A stretch of DNA of 64,000 bases, from NCBI GenBank assembly GCA_016718385.1, contig JADKDK010000002.1:124001-188000 (forward strand). Reading direction: 5' to 3'. The position numbers and the translations under genes are program-made. Shown in pieces: positions 1 to 9,318 of this stretch (within the stretch, counting starts at the first letter, position 1; each line of letters starts with the position of its first letter). Under the pieces are notes generated by a model. It was not told the origin of the DNA, made no database searches, and worked only from the letters and a program-made list of their open reading frames with translations. This DNA comes from Gammaproteobacteria bacterium (GTDB lineage Bacteria > Pseudomonadota > Gammaproteobacteria > Pseudomonadales > UBA5518).

Positions 1-2
1 CG

Positions 3-983
3 GTCACGCTGGCGCGTGGCGATGCGGGCTGGGTTGTGGAGGAACGCGCGGCTTACCCGGCGGACTTCCGCCAGCTGGAGACGCTGCTCGAGGCGCTCGC
101 GAGCGCGCGGCTCGTCGAGCAGAAGACCGCCAGACCCGAGTATTTCGATCGCCTCGGGCTGGTCGACATCGAGCAGCCGGCAAGCGAGGCGGTGCAGCTC
201 GAGATCTGGAACGCGGGCGAGCAGCCCTTCGTGCGCGTGCTGCTCGGCAAGGCGGCCGAGGGCCGCAACGGGCGCTACGTGCGCGCGGTGTCGGAGCAGC
301 AGACGTGGCTCATCGACACCTCGCCCGAGCCCATGACCAACCCCGCGGACTGGCTCGAGCGCAAGCTGTTCGACGTGGATTTCTCGCGCGTCGCCTCGGT
401 CAGCCGCGCGCTCGGCGGCACGCCCGAGTTCCGAGCGGCGCGTGCCGTGGCCGGCGACGTGCCGCTCGCCATCGATGCGCTGCCGGCGGGCAAGGCGCCG
501 CGCTACCAGGGCGTGTTCGACGCCGCGGCGCGCGCGATCCTGACTGCCGAACCGGAGGACGTGCGCAAGGCGGCCGAGCTCGATTTCACGGGCGCGGCCG
601 AAACGGTGATCGGCAGTTTCGACGGGCTGAATCTCACCGTGCGGGCGATCAAGGCGAAGGATGGCAACTGGGTGGCGCTCGGCGCCGCCGCGGGTGCCCC
701 GGTGCCGCGCGCGGACGCGCCCGCATCGGAGCTGGCCAGCGACGAGGAGCTCACACCGCTAGCAGACGGGGCCGATACGCAAGCTGCCGACGCTGCCGCG
801 CACGCCGAGCGCCTGAACCGCCGCTTCGAGGGCTGGGCCTTCAAGGTCTCGGACTACGTCTACGGCGAACTCGTCAAGGGCCTCGCCGATTACCTGCAGG
901 ACGAGCAGCCGGCCGCCATGGCGGCGGGTACGCCAGCACAGCCGGCAGCAGCCGGGCAGACAGGGGAGTCGCGCGATGAATGA
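3..983 (+). CDS. DUF4340 domain protein, 5' end missing
   Basis: The frame is open from the first bases of the window, so the start codon lies outside it; the GTG at 36 is internal. About 326 residues are visible. The sequence fits DUF4340 proteins of proteobacteria: a motif ending in LVEQKTARPEYFDRLGL, then a repeat of the same kind of fold, and an acidic, Ala-rich tail. Such proteins are usually encoded beside ABC-type gliding/export genes (GldG-like) and act at the membrane or periplasm, but the biochemical role is not established. The stop overlaps the next start by 8 bases, suggesting co-transcription with the heme A synthase gene. Confidence 0.7.
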   Translation, partial: VTLARGDAGWVVEERAAYPADFRQLETLLEALASARLVEQKTARPEYFDRLGLVDIEQPASEAVQLEIWNAGEQPFVRVLLGKAAEGRNGRYVRAVSEQQTWLIDTSPEPMTNPADWLERKLFDVDFSRVASVSRALGGTPEFRAARAVAGDVPLAIDALPAGKAPRYQGVFDAAARAILTAEPEDVRKAAELDFTGAAETVIGSFDGLNLTVRAIKAKDGNWVALGAAAGAPVPRADAPASELASDEELTPLADGADTQAADAAAHAERLNRRFEGWAFKVSDYVYGELVKGLADYLQDEQPAAMAAGTPAQPAAAGQTGESRDE

Positions 984-2016
984 TTCCGACATCCTCGGCT
1001 CGCGCCGGGCGATCTTTGCGTGGTTGTGGTTGCTGATCGGGATGGTGTTCTGCATGGTCGTGGTCGGCGGCGTGACGCGGCTGACCGGTTCCGGGCTCTC
1101 GATCGTCGAGTGGGCGCCGATCATGGGCACGCTGCCGCCGCTGAACCACGCGGACTGGCTCGCGGCCTTCGCGAAGTACCAGCAGTATCCGCAGTACCGC
1201 ATCACGCATCCCGACATGACGCTCGGGGAATTCCAGGGCATCTTCTTCTGGGAATACGTGCACCGCCTGCTCGGGCGGCTCGTCGGCATGGTTTTCCTGC
1301 TGCCGTTTCTGTGGTTCTGGGCACGGGGCTGCCTGACGCATCGCCTGCGCGCACGCCTGCTGGTGGCGCTCGGGCTCGGCGGCCTGCAGGGCCTCATGGG
1401 CTGGCTGATGGTCAAGAGCGGGCTGGTCGACGAGCCGCGCGTGAGTCATTTCCGGCTGGCGGCGCATCTGGGGCTCGCCTTCACGATCATGGCCTACCTG
1501 TTCTGGCTGGTGCTGCAACTGCGTGGCGATGATGGCCGGGCGGCGGCGAAGGCCGCTGCGCCGCGCGTGCTCATTGCCAGCGTGGCCGCGCTGACGGTAC
1601 TGCAGATCGTCTACGGTGCCTTCGTCGCCGGCCTGCGCGCGGGGCTCGTCTACAACACCTTTCCGAAGATGAACGGCCGCTGGATCGCCGAAGGCGTGAT
1701 GGGGATGGATCCCGCGTGGCTCAGCCTGCTTGAGCACGACGTCACGATCCAGTTCGTGCACCGCTGGCTCGGCACGCTGCTGCTGGTGCTGGTCGCCGTA
1801 CTGTGGCTGCGCGTGCGCGCCGGGCGTTTCGCGCTGCACCAGCGCGCGAGCGCCGCCGCGTTGATGGGCCTGGTGTCGCTGCAGTACGGGCTCGGCGTCT
1901 ACACGCTGATCGAGCAGGTCCCGATCGTGCCGGCGGTGATGCACCAGGGCTGCGCGAGCCTCGTGCTGCTCGCGCTGGTGTGGGTGCTGCACGGTTTTCG
2001 TCGCACCACGGCGTAG
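976..2016 (+). CDS. ctaA: Heme A synthase, COX15/CtaA family
   Basis: This 346-residue integral membrane protein converts heme O to heme A for aa3-type cytochrome oxidase. About eight hydrophobic segments are visible. The expected heme-ligand histidines are present: EYVHR (His96), SHFRLAAH (His158 and His164), FVHRW (His262) and VMHQG (His323). The opening GGVTRLTGSGLS near residue 31 and the long periplasmic loop with the WAPI...LPP stretch are typical of the COX15 (type 2) branch rather than short bacterial CtaA. It overlaps the upstream DUF4340 gene by 8 bases and ends 10 bases from a convergent gene. No cytochrome oxidase subunit genes lie in the window. Confidence 0.9.
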   Translation: MNDSDILGSRRAIFAWLWLLIGMVFCMVVVGGVTRLTGSGLSIVEWAPIMGTLPPLNHADWLAAFAKYQQYPQYRITHPDMTLGEFQGIFFWEYVHRLLGRLVGMVFLLPFLWFWARGCLTHRLRARLLVALGLGGLQGLMGWLMVKSGLVDEPRVSHFRLAAHLGLAFTIMAYLFWLVLQLRGDDGRAAAKAAAPRVLIASVAALTVLQIVYGAFVAGLRAGLVYNTFPKMNGRWIAEGVMGMDPAWLSLLEHDVTIQFVHRWLGTLLLVLVAVLWLRVRAGRFALHQRASAAALMGLVSLQYGLGVYTLIEQVPIVPAVMHQGCASLVLLALVWVLHGFRRTTA

Positions 2017-2026
2017 AGCGCGCCGG

Positions 2027-3700
2027 TCAGCGGCCCGCCCTGGCGCGCAGCAGGTAGCGCAACACCCGGTCGTCGCTGACGGTCCAGCGCAGCCGTCCCC
2101 GCGCGGCGTCCCTGCCGCACAGCAGCAGGCGATCACCCATCGCCAGCGCTTCCTCGTCGCCGGGCAGCAGGCTCTTGCCCTCGCGCCGCTGCAGCAGCAG
2201 GGGCACGGCACTCAGCGGGATTTCGCGGTTGTCCGGTGCTCGCATCAGGTCGCCGACGGTGACCTTGCGGCCACGACGAATCGCCGCCGCCACGGCCGGC
2301 ATGGCGGCGGCATCGATGCCGATCGACCAGGTCTCGGCAATCTCGTCACCGATGCGCTCGCGCATGCGTTCCAGCAGTCCGCGCACCCAGGCCTCGTCCT
2401 GCTGGCGCGCGAGGCGCAGGAAGTACGACAGCTGCGGGGCGCGGATGATGCGCAGCACCTCGGCGGCCACGATGTAGCCCGACAGCGTGGTGATGTCGGC
2501 GTCGATGGCACGGAACAGCGGCGTGTTGCGTCGCTCCGACTGGCGCAGGACCATGAAAAGGCGCGGATTCAGCTCGCGTGCGAGCATCGCGATCGCGAGG
2601 TTGGTGGTGTCGTTCGGTGTTGCCACGACGATGGCGTCGGCGTGCTCGATGCGCGCGCGGTGTAGCGTAGCGGCATCGATCGCGCTGCCCGTCACGTGGT
2701 CGATGGTGGCATCGGCGGGCGCGAGCAGGTCGACCGCCGTGACCTCGATGCCGACCTGCTGCAGGTGGCGGTGCACCGTGCGCCCGAAGCGCCCGTAGCC
2801 GCACACGAGCCAGCGTCCGCGCGGAAACGCCGGTGGCTCGGCCATCGGCGTGCTGGTCTGCGTGGTGAGGCTTTCGTAGATCACGTGCAGGCTCGGCTTG
2901 ATCAGCGCCTGCGCGAGGCGTTCGGCGAAGGTATCGTGCGGATTGATCAGGTGCTCGGCGCCCACGCGCGCCATCGCGGCCTGGTGCTCGTGGTGATGCG
3001 CCACACAGATCACCTGGCGCTCGGGCGCGAGGATCTTGGCGTTGAGCGACACCGAGAGGTTGGCCGCGTCGTCGCCGGTGAGCGCCAGCGTGGCGATGCA
3101 GGCCGGGTGGTTGACGCCGGCGGTGAGCAGCGTGCCCGGGTGCATCGCGTTGGCCTGCAGCGCGGGGACCGACAGCGGCAGCTCGTCGGTCTCCACCGAG
3201 TCGACGCGCTCCTGCACGCGATCGACGACCACCACCCCTATGCCTTCCTCGCACAGCTCGCGCGCAATCAGCTTGCCGGCATCGTCGTATCCGCAGAGCA
3301 GCACGAAGGGCTCGCGCAGCCCCCGCACCGCCGAGGCGAAGCGGTTCTCGTGCAGGATGCGGCGGAACAACGGGTCCTGAAGTGTCGAGAGCAGCGCGCC
3401 GATGCCGTAGAGCCAGGCGGTGACCGTCGCGTAGATCGAGGCGGTGGCCCACAGGCGCTGCGCGTCGGAGAATGGCTGCGGTATCTCGCCGAGGCCGATC
3501 GTGGTGCCGAGGAAGCTCACGAAGTAGAAGGCGTGCAGGAAACCCATGCGCCAGGGTTGGCCCGCGGCGTCGATTCCCGGCACCAGCGTGAAGCCGAACA
3601 CCGCGACGGCGTAGACGACGATCAGCAGGATCAGTGGCAGGCGCAAGCGCCTGAGCAGCAGGAACAGCCCCGGCTGGGTGCGCCGTACTTCCATGGTCAT
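2027..3700 (-). CDS. K+ channel with tandem TrkA (RCK) domains
   Basis: A 557-residue protein starting at the ATG at 3700; an upstream in-frame extension to 3838 is low-complexity and runs inside the preceding gene, so it is not used. The N-terminus has two membrane segments around a pore loop, with TTIGLGEI standing where TVGYGD is usual in potassium channels. Two nucleotide-binding TrkA-N domains follow (FVLLCGYDDAGK near residue 125 and RWLVCGYGRFGR near 290), each followed by a TrkA-C-like part. The start ATG overlaps the stop of the upstream small membrane protein gene (ATGA), so the two are translationally coupled. The altered filter leaves ion selectivity uncertain. Confidence 0.8.
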   Translation of the reverse strand: MTMEVRRTQPGLFLLLRRLRLPLILLIVVYAVAVFGFTLVPGIDAAGQPWRMGFLHAFYFVSFLGTTIGLGEIPQPFSDAQRLWATASIYATVTAWLYGIGALLSTLQDPLFRRILHENRFASAVRGLREPFVLLCGYDDAGKLIARELCEEGIGVVVVDRVQERVDSVETDELPLSVPALQANAMHPGTLLTAGVNHPACIATLALTGDDAANLSVSLNAKILAPERQVICVAHHHEHQAAMARVGAEHLINPHDTFAERLAQALIKPSLHVIYESLTTQTSTPMAEPPAFPRGRWLVCGYGRFGRTVHRHLQQVGIEVTAVDLLAPADATIDHVTGSAIDAATLHRARIEHADAIVVATPNDTTNLAIAMLARELNPRLFMVLRQSERRNTPLFRAIDADITTLSGYIVAAEVLRIIRAPQLSYFLRLARQQDEAWVRGLLERMRERIGDEIAETWSIGIDAAAMPAVAAAIRRGRKVTVGDLMRAPDNREIPLSAVPLLLQRREGKSLLPGDEEALAMGDRLLLCGRDAARGRLRWTVSDDRVLRYLLRARAGR

Positions 3701-4077
3701 CGGCGCAGGCTGGCGGTCTCTATCATCAGCAGCACCACCGATATCACGTTCGCCACCATCGCGCCGATGGCCAGCGACACGACGATGACCGTGTCGTGCT
3801 CGGAAATGGCCGCACCGTCGAGCGTGGCGCTCGCCCATACCACGGCGGCCGCGATCAGCTGCACGTCGGCGACCAGGCTGGTCGCCAGCATCGTCGAGCC
3901 CAGCAGCGAGCGGTCGCCGAACTTCATCACCGTCGCGATCAGGCTGACCACGAGCGCGAGCGCGAGCTCGTACTTGTCGTGGTGCGTGATGTCGTCGATG
4001 TCGCCGACCACGAAGCCCACGTTCAGCGTGAGCGCCAGCACGATCACGAACGCAAAAAGGATCTTGTCGAAACTCAT
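3697..4077 (-). CDS. Small four-helix membrane protein, DUF6394 type
   Basis: A 126-residue protein made almost entirely of hydrophobic helices (residues about 6-26, 36-52, 59-82 and 98-120), with a conserved-looking GFVVGDIDDITHHDKYELA segment. It matches the uncharacterised DUF6394 family, which is repeatedly found beside ion-channel genes. The stop overlaps the channel gene start by four bases, so it may be an accessory subunit or stabiliser of the channel; this is inference from gene order only. Confidence 0.7.
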   Translation of the reverse strand: MSFDKILFAFVIVLALTLNVGFVVGDIDDITHHDKYELALALVVSLIATVMKFGDRSLLGSTMLATSLVADVQLIAAAVVWASATLDGAAISEHDTVIVVSLAIGAMVANVISVVLLMIETASLRR

Positions 4078-4153
4078 CGGCCTCTCCGTGCGGTGCCAGT
4101 CAGCACGGCGAGGCTAACCGGGAACGCGGCGCCGGGCAACGGTGCGGCAACTC

Positions 4154-5350
4154 TCATTCGCTGCGCAGCGCCTCGATCGGATCAAGGTTTGCCGCATTGA
4201 GCGCGGGAACGATGCCGGCGAGCAGCCCCACGCCGCAACTGAGCGCCAGCGACAGCAGCAGGTAGAGCGGTTCGATCGCGATCGGCAGCCCGGGCACGGC
4301 CGCGCGCCCGATCATCACCAGCGCGAGCACCGCGAGAAGTCCCAGCGCCCCGCCCAGGGCCGCCAGCAGCACGGCTTCGCCGAGGAACAGCAACAGCACC
4401 TGGCGGCGCGTGGCGCCGAGCGCGCGCAGCAGGCCGATTTCCCCGATCCGCTCGCCGAGCGCCGTGCTCATGATCGTGAGCACGCCCACGCCGCCGACCA
4501 CCAGCGCCACGCTGCCGATCGCGCCGATCGCGAACTTCAGCATCGTGAGGATCTTGTCCAGGCTCGCGAGCATGTCTTCCTGCGTGAAGAGCGTGAAGTC
4601 CTCCTCGCCGTGGCGCTCGACGAGGTGCGCGCGGATGCGCTCGCTGTACTGCTTCGAGGTGGTCGAGGCGCGGAAAACCAGGTCGATCTCCATCAATCCC
4701 TCGCGGTTGAACATCGCCTGGCCGAGGTCGGTCGGGATGTAGATCGCGTCGTCGAGATCGAAGCCGAGCAACTGTCCCTTGGACTCCATGACGCCGATGA
4801 CCTGGAAGCGGCTGCCGCCGATGCGCACGTACTCGCCCAGCGCGTTGCGTCCCTGGAAGAGTTCCTCCTTCACTTTCGCGCCCAGCGCCGCGAAATAGCG
4901 CGAATTGCGCAGCCCGTCGTCGGGCAGGAACCGCCCCTGGGCGACGCCGAAGCGCCACGCCGCCGGCATGTCTGGCCCCACGGCATAGACGTCGGTGTCG
5001 CGCTGGTAGCGCCCGGCCTCGATCTTGCTCGTGCCGAGGATCACGGGTACCACGGCCTCGGTGTGCGCCAGGCGCTGCAGCGAGAGCGCGTCCTCGAGCG
5101 ACAGCGGGCGCACCGTGGCGAGCATGCCCGCGCCGCCCAGGGTCTCGGTGCGCCCGGGCGTCACGGTGACGATGCGGGTGCCGAACTGCGAGAAACTGTC
5201 GAGCAGGTAGACCCGGATGCCTTCGCCGATCGAGGTGAGCAGCGTCACGGCGCAGATGCCGATGGCGATGCCGGTGGCGGTCAGCAGGCTGCGCATGCGG
5301 CTGCTCTCCAGCGCGCGCAGGATCCAGCGGGTCCAGTCGAGCGCGTGCAT
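4154..5350 (-). CDS. MacB-like ABC transporter permease 2
   Basis: A 398-residue permease with the MacB/FtsX plan: one N-terminal membrane helix (about residues 20-42), a large periplasmic domain (MacB_PCD, about 43-265), then three C-terminal helices in the FtsX domain. The typical coupling motif GEIGLLRALGATRRQV sits near residue 300, and the protein ends ANLDPIEALRSE as family members do. It is the last gene of a four-gene set (adaptor, ATPase, permease, permease) on the minus strand, four bases after the previous permease. Paired non-identical permeases are common in such export systems. The substrate (drug, peptide or lipoprotein-like) cannot be told from sequence. Confidence 0.85.
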   Translation of the reverse strand: MHALDWTRWILRALESSRMRSLLTATGIAIGICAVTLLTSIGEGIRVYLLDSFSQFGTRIVTVTPGRTETLGGAGMLATVRPLSLEDALSLQRLAHTEAVVPVILGTSKIEAGRYQRDTDVYAVGPDMPAAWRFGVAQGRFLPDDGLRNSRYFAALGAKVKEELFQGRNALGEYVRIGGSRFQVIGVMESKGQLLGFDLDDAIYIPTDLGQAMFNREGLMEIDLVFRASTTSKQYSERIRAHLVERHGEEDFTLFTQEDMLASLDKILTMLKFAIGAIGSVALVVGGVGVLTIMSTALGERIGEIGLLRALGATRRQVLLLFLGEAVLLAALGGALGLLAVLALVMIGRAAVPGLPIAIEPLYLLLSLALSCGVGLLAGIVPALNAANLDPIEALRSE

Positions 5351-5354
5351 CGCC

Positions 5355-6563
5355 TCAGCGCCTCCCGAGCGCGAGCACGGGTTCGAGCCGCGCGGCCTTC
5401 CCGGCGGGCAGCCACGCGAACAGCAGCGCGGTCGCGAGTGCCAGCGCGCTGGCCGCGACCAGCGCCCAGAGCGGCGAGGCGAAGGGGATGGCAGGGTAGA
5501 GCGCCGCGATCAGCGCGATGGCGGCGCGACCGCCCAGCATCCCCGCGATCGCGCCGGCGGCGGCGAGCACCCCCGCCTCGGCCAGGAATATCGCGCGCAC
5601 CTGCGCGTCGGTTGCGCCCAGCGCCTTCAGCAGCCCGATTTCCGGGGTGCGCTGGCTGACCGACATCAGCGTGAGGTTCATCACCAGGATGCCGGCCACG
5701 ACCAGGCTGATCGCGGCAATGCCGCTGACGCCGAGCGTGAGCACGCGCAGCACACCGTCGAAGGTGCTGAGCATCGCGTCCGGGCTGGTCACGGTCACGT
5801 CCTCCTCACCCTCGTGCAGTTCCGTCATGCGCGCGAGCAGCGCCTCCTTCAGCGGCTCGATCGCCACGCCCTCGCGCGCCTTCAGTACCACCCGGAACAG
5901 GCCGTTGGTGTTGAACACCGCCTGCGCCGAAGCCACCGGGATGAAAATCGCCTCGCTCAGATCCATGCCGAAGGAATCGCCGCGGCCCTCGAGCACGCCG
6001 ATGACGCGAAAGCGATAGTCGCGCAGCCGCACCCACTGGCCGATCGCGCGGCGGTTGCCGAACAGCTCGCCCTTCAATTTCTGCCCGATCACGGCCACCG
6101 GCGTGCCGATGTCGAGTGCGAGCGAGGGCAGCATGCTGCCCTGGGCGATGCGCAGCTTGCGCACCGCGAAGAAATCGGCGCTGGTGCCGATCACGGTGCT
6201 GTCGCGCTCCCGGGCGCCGTGCGAGACCGGCGCGTTGCCGACCACCACCGGTGCAATGGACTCGATGCCCGCGACGGTGCGCTGGATCGTGAGCATGTCG
6301 GCCAGCGTGATGTCGCGCGCGGCGACCCCGGTGACCGGCGGCATGCCGCCCGTGGTGCTCTTGCGCCCGGGGAACATCACCACGGTGTCCTTGCCGATGA
6401 AAGAGAACTCGCCCAGGACGTAGCGGCGCGCGCCCTCGCCGAGCGCGACCAGCACCACCACCGAGGCCACGCCGATCGCCACCGACAGCAGCTGCATCAG
6501 GCTGCGAAAGCGCTGGCGCCGCAACGCGAGCAGCGTGAAGCGCAGCAGGTCAGCGGGGCGCAT
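5355..6563 (-). CDS. MacB-like ABC transporter permease 1
   Basis: A 402-residue permease with the same architecture as its neighbour: N-terminal helix with SVAIGVASVVVLVALGEGARRYV, a periplasmic MacB_PCD domain, and C-terminal FtsX helices with PEIGLLKALGATDAQV near residue 305. The start lies 67 bases inside the ATPase gene, an unusually long overlap, so translation is probably coupled. The two permeases are only distantly alike and probably form a heterodimer with two copies of the ATPase. Confidence 0.85.
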   Translation of the reverse strand: MRPADLLRFTLLALRRQRFRSLMQLLSVAIGVASVVVLVALGEGARRYVLGEFSFIGKDTVVMFPGRKSTTGGMPPVTGVAARDITLADMLTIQRTVAGIESIAPVVVGNAPVSHGARERDSTVIGTSADFFAVRKLRIAQGSMLPSLALDIGTPVAVIGQKLKGELFGNRRAIGQWVRLRDYRFRVIGVLEGRGDSFGMDLSEAIFIPVASAQAVFNTNGLFRVVLKAREGVAIEPLKEALLARMTELHEGEEDVTVTSPDAMLSTFDGVLRVLTLGVSGIAAISLVVAGILVMNLTLMSVSQRTPEIGLLKALGATDAQVRAIFLAEAGVLAAAGAIAGMLGGRAAIALIAALYPAIPFASPLWALVAASALALATALLFAWLPAGKAARLEPVLALGRR

Positions 6564-7270
6564 CGGGGCTGCGCGCGCGCCGCGCTCCCCGGGTTCCCGG
6601 CGGGCGCGTCGCCACTGATCGCACCGTCGAGCATGCTGAGGTGGCGCGCCGCACGCCGCCCCAGCGTGGCGTCGTGGGTCACGACCAGCAGCGTGATGCC
6701 ATCGCGGTTCAGTTCCTCGAGCAACGCGGTCACCTCGGCGCCGGCGCGGCTGTCGAGGTTGCCGGTGGGCTCGTCGGCGAGCAGCAGGTCGGGCTTCATC
6801 ACGATGCTGCGCCCGATGGCGACGCGCTGGCGCTCGCCGCCGGAGAGCTGGTTCGGCAGGTGGCCGGCGCGCTCCCCGATGCCGAGGCGCTCGAGCACCC
6901 CGTCGACCATGCGCTGGCGCTCGCGCGGCGCGCGGCCGGCCAGCATCAGCGGCAGCTCGATGTTCTCGCGCGCGGTGAGCCGAGACACCAGGTGATAGGA
7001 CTGGAACACGAAACCCACGTGCTCGCGGCGCAGCCGCGCGCGGGCTTCCTCGCCGAGCGCGGCCGTGGGCGCGCCGTTCAGCAGGTATTCGCCGCCGTCG
7101 GGGCGGTCGAGCAGGCCGAGGATGTTGAGCAGGGTCGACTTGCCGGAGCCGGACGGGCCCATCACCGAGACGTATTCGCCGCGCGCGATGCGCAGGTTCA
7201 CGTCGCGCAGCGCGCGCACCTCGCTGTCGCCCAGCCTGAAGGTGCGGCTGAGCGCGCGCAGCTCAATCAT
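6497..7270 (-). CDS. ABC transporter ATPase, MacB/LolD type
   Basis: A 257-residue ATPase with Walker A GPSGSGKST (residues 38-46), Q-loop FVFQSY, signature LSGGERQRVAIGRS, Walker B LLLADEPTG and H-loop VVTHD. It energises the two downstream permeases. The core ends near residue 225; the remaining tail lies in the stretch that overlaps the next gene and is Arg/Cys/Ala-rich, probably a by-product of the overlap. The start overlaps the stop of the adaptor gene by 8 bases. Confidence 0.9.
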   Translation of the reverse strand: MIELRALSRTFRLGDSEVRALRDVNLRIARGEYVSVMGPSGSGKSTLLNILGLLDRPDGGEYLLNGAPTAALGEEARARLRREHVGFVFQSYHLVSRLTARENIELPLMLAGRAPRERQRMVDGVLERLGIGERAGHLPNQLSGGERQRVAIGRSIVMKPDLLLADEPTGNLDSRAGAEVTALLEELNRDGITLLVVTHDATLGRRAARHLSMLDGAISGDAPAGNPGSAARAQPRCAPLTCCASRCSRCGASAFAA

Positions 7271-8399
7271 CGGCGGGCGTCGCCAGCACGCCCTCGGCGA
7301 GGCCCTGCTGGTCGAGCGAGGTCACGACGCGATCGCCAGGCGCGAGCCCGGCGGTGATCTCGGTAAAGTTCCAGTTGCGGATGCCGGTCTGCACCGCGAC
7401 ACGCTCGAGCCTGCTGCTGGCCGGGTCGAAGCGATAGACAGTGTCGTTGTCCATCAGCGCCTCGGAGGGAATGCGAATGGCATCCGCGTGCGCTTCGAGC
7501 ACCAGGTCGATGTCGGCACTGTAGCCCACCAGCAGGCGCTCGCGGTCGGCGGCGTTGGTGAACAGCACGTCCACATCGACGGTGCGTGCCTGTTTCTCGA
7601 TCTCCATCACGTAGGGCGCGATGCGATCGAGGCGGCCCGCGAAATGCTCGCCGCGAAAGGCATCGAGGCTGATGCGCGCGGGCAGGCCGGTCTTCAGGCG
7701 CCCCGCATCGACCTCGTCGATGGGCGCCGTGACGTACAGGCAGGAATAATCGATGAGATCCACGGCCGGCGGCATGGGAATCCCGGGCGGCGAGGGCGTC
7801 ACGAACTCGCCCACCTCGCCGTTGATCTCCGCGACGATGCCGGCGAAGGGGGCGCGCAGCTGGGTCTCGGCGAGCAACGCGCGGTTCATCTGCAGGCTGG
7901 CGGCCGCGGTCTGCTGTTCGTCGCCGGCGGCGCGGCAGGCGAAGGCCGCGGAACGCGCGCGCGTATCCGCGGCTTGCGCGAGTTCCTCGGAAACGAGCTT
8001 GCGTTGCTGCAGCGTGGCGAGGCGACGCGCTTCGCGCGCGGCGTTGTCGGCTTCCACGCAGAGCTGCTCGCGCCGGTGCGAGGCCGCGGCGAGCTGCGAT
8101 TCGGCCTGTGCCGTCATCGCGCGGCGGTCCTCGTTCCACAGCTCCAGCAGCAACTCGCCGGCGGCCACCTCCTGGCCCTCCTTCACGTGCAGCACCTCGA
8201 CCCGCCCGCCGCCGGGCATCGACAGCGCGGAGCGGCGGCAGGCCTTGATGGTGCCGGCGCGCGTGTTCGCGACCGTGCGCTCGACCACGCCGCGCTCCAC
8301 GGTGTGCAGCGTCACGGGCAGGAGCTCCTCGCGCCGTGTATACCAGATAGCGCCGAGCAGCAGCGCGGCTGCCAGGATGAGGACCAGGATTCGTTTCAT
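7263..8399 (-). CDS. Periplasmic adaptor (HlyD/MacA-like) of ABC exporter
   Basis: A 378-residue membrane-fusion protein. The start chosen is the ATG of MKRILVLILAAALLLGA, which gives a clean membrane anchor; an ATG six codons upstream is also possible. The order is anchor helix (residues 4-20), biotinyl/lipoyl half-domain (GGRVEVLHVKEGQEVAAGELL), an alpha-helical hairpin rich in Ala/Gln/Arg (about 100-180), the second lipoyl half (LRAPFAGIVAEINGEVGE), then beta-barrel and membrane-proximal domains. It should link the MacB-like permeases to an outer membrane channel. Nothing in the sequence identifies the substrate. Confidence 0.85.
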   Translation of the reverse strand: MKRILVLILAAALLLGAIWYTRREELLPVTLHTVERGVVERTVANTRAGTIKACRRSALSMPGGGRVEVLHVKEGQEVAAGELLLELWNEDRRAMTAQAESQLAAASHRREQLCVEADNAAREARRLATLQQRKLVSEELAQAADTRARSAAFACRAAGDEQQTAAASLQMNRALLAETQLRAPFAGIVAEINGEVGEFVTPSPPGIPMPPAVDLIDYSCLYVTAPIDEVDAGRLKTGLPARISLDAFRGEHFAGRLDRIAPYVMEIEKQARTVDVDVLFTNAADRERLLVGYSADIDLVLEAHADAIRIPSEALMDNDTVYRFDPASSRLERVAVQTGIRNWNFTEITAGLAPGDRVVTSLDQQGLAEGVLATPADD

Positions 8400-8491
8400 C
8401 GCGAAATGCGCTGCCATGCTCCGTCGCGCACAGGTGGGCTCCGGCGCGATTATGGCACAATGCCGCCGGGCTCAAGGAGGCGGGAACGACA

Positions 8492-9313
8492 ATGGAAATC
8501 GCGGGAAAAACGGTATTGATCACGGGCGGCAGCGCGGGCGTGGGTCTCGCCGCGGCGCAGCGCTTCCTGCAGTTCGGCGCCAGTGTCGCGATCACCGGCC
8601 GCGATGGCGCGCGGCTCGCGCAAGCCGCAGCGCAGCTCGGCGCCGGTGACCGCGTGATCACCATCGCGTGGGACGCTGCCGAGATAGCGCGCGCCGGGAC
8701 GGTGTTCGCCGAGGTCGAGCGGCGCTTTGGCGCGCTGCACGTGCTGGTGAACAATGCCGGCTGCAATCACCGCGGCTTGCTGGAGGAGCTGTCGCAGGAG
8801 GAGCTCCTGCACGTCCTCGACACCAACCTGCGCGCGCCGCTCGCGCTCTCGCGCACGGTGTTGCCGTTCATGCGCCGGGCCGGGCAGGGCGCGATCGTGA
8901 ATGTCGCCTCGCTGGCCGGGCGGGTTCCGCTGGCGCACGAGTCGATCTACAGCGCCACCAAGTTCGGGCTGCGCGCCTTCACGCTGGCGATTGCCCAGGA
9001 GCTGGAGGGCAGCGGGATCAGCGCGTCCGTGGTGTCACCGGGTCCGATCAGCACGGGATTCATCCTCGACGACATCGACGGCGTGCCCGACATGGTGTTC
9101 TCGCAGCCCATGTCGACGGCCGAGGAGGTGGCGGATCTGATCGTGCGCTGCGCGCGCGACGGGCGCGCCGAGCGCGCGCTGCCGATGATCTCCGGCTGGC
9201 TGGCCAACGTGGCCTACCTGCTGCCGCCGCTGGCGCGCGCGCTGCGCCCGGCGCTGGAGCGGCGCGGGCGGCAGGCCAAGGCGGCATATCGCGCTCGACG
9301 CTCGGGGAGCTGA
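8492..9313 (+). CDS. Short-chain dehydrogenase/reductase
   Basis: A 273-residue classical SDR with the cofactor motif TGGSAGVG near residue 11, NNAG near 87 and the catalytic YSATK near 151. A strong ribosome site, AAGGAGG at about 8475, precedes the ATG. The C-terminus carries a hydrophobic stretch (WLANVAYLLPPLARALRPAL), seen in SDRs that act near membranes on lipid-like substrates. It is followed after 5 bases by a quinone reductase gene. The substrate is not predictable. Confidence 0.8.
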   Translation: MEIAGKTVLITGGSAGVGLAAAQRFLQFGASVAITGRDGARLAQAAAQLGAGDRVITIAWDAAEIARAGTVFAEVERRFGALHVLVNNAGCNHRGLLEELSQEELLHVLDTNLRAPLALSRTVLPFMRRAGQGAIVNVASLAGRVPLAHESIYSATKFGLRAFTLAIAQELEGSGISASVVSPGPISTGFILDDIDGVPDMVFSQPMSTAEEVADLIVRCARDGRAERALPMISGWLANVAYLLPPLARALRPALERRGRQAKAAYRARRSGS

Positions 9314-9318
9314 CACGA

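Noticed and set aside
2696..5659. Long plus-strand frames opposite the channel and permease genes
   Set aside because: His/Arg/Gln-rich shadow composition, no domains, and the opposite strand has well-recognised proteins.
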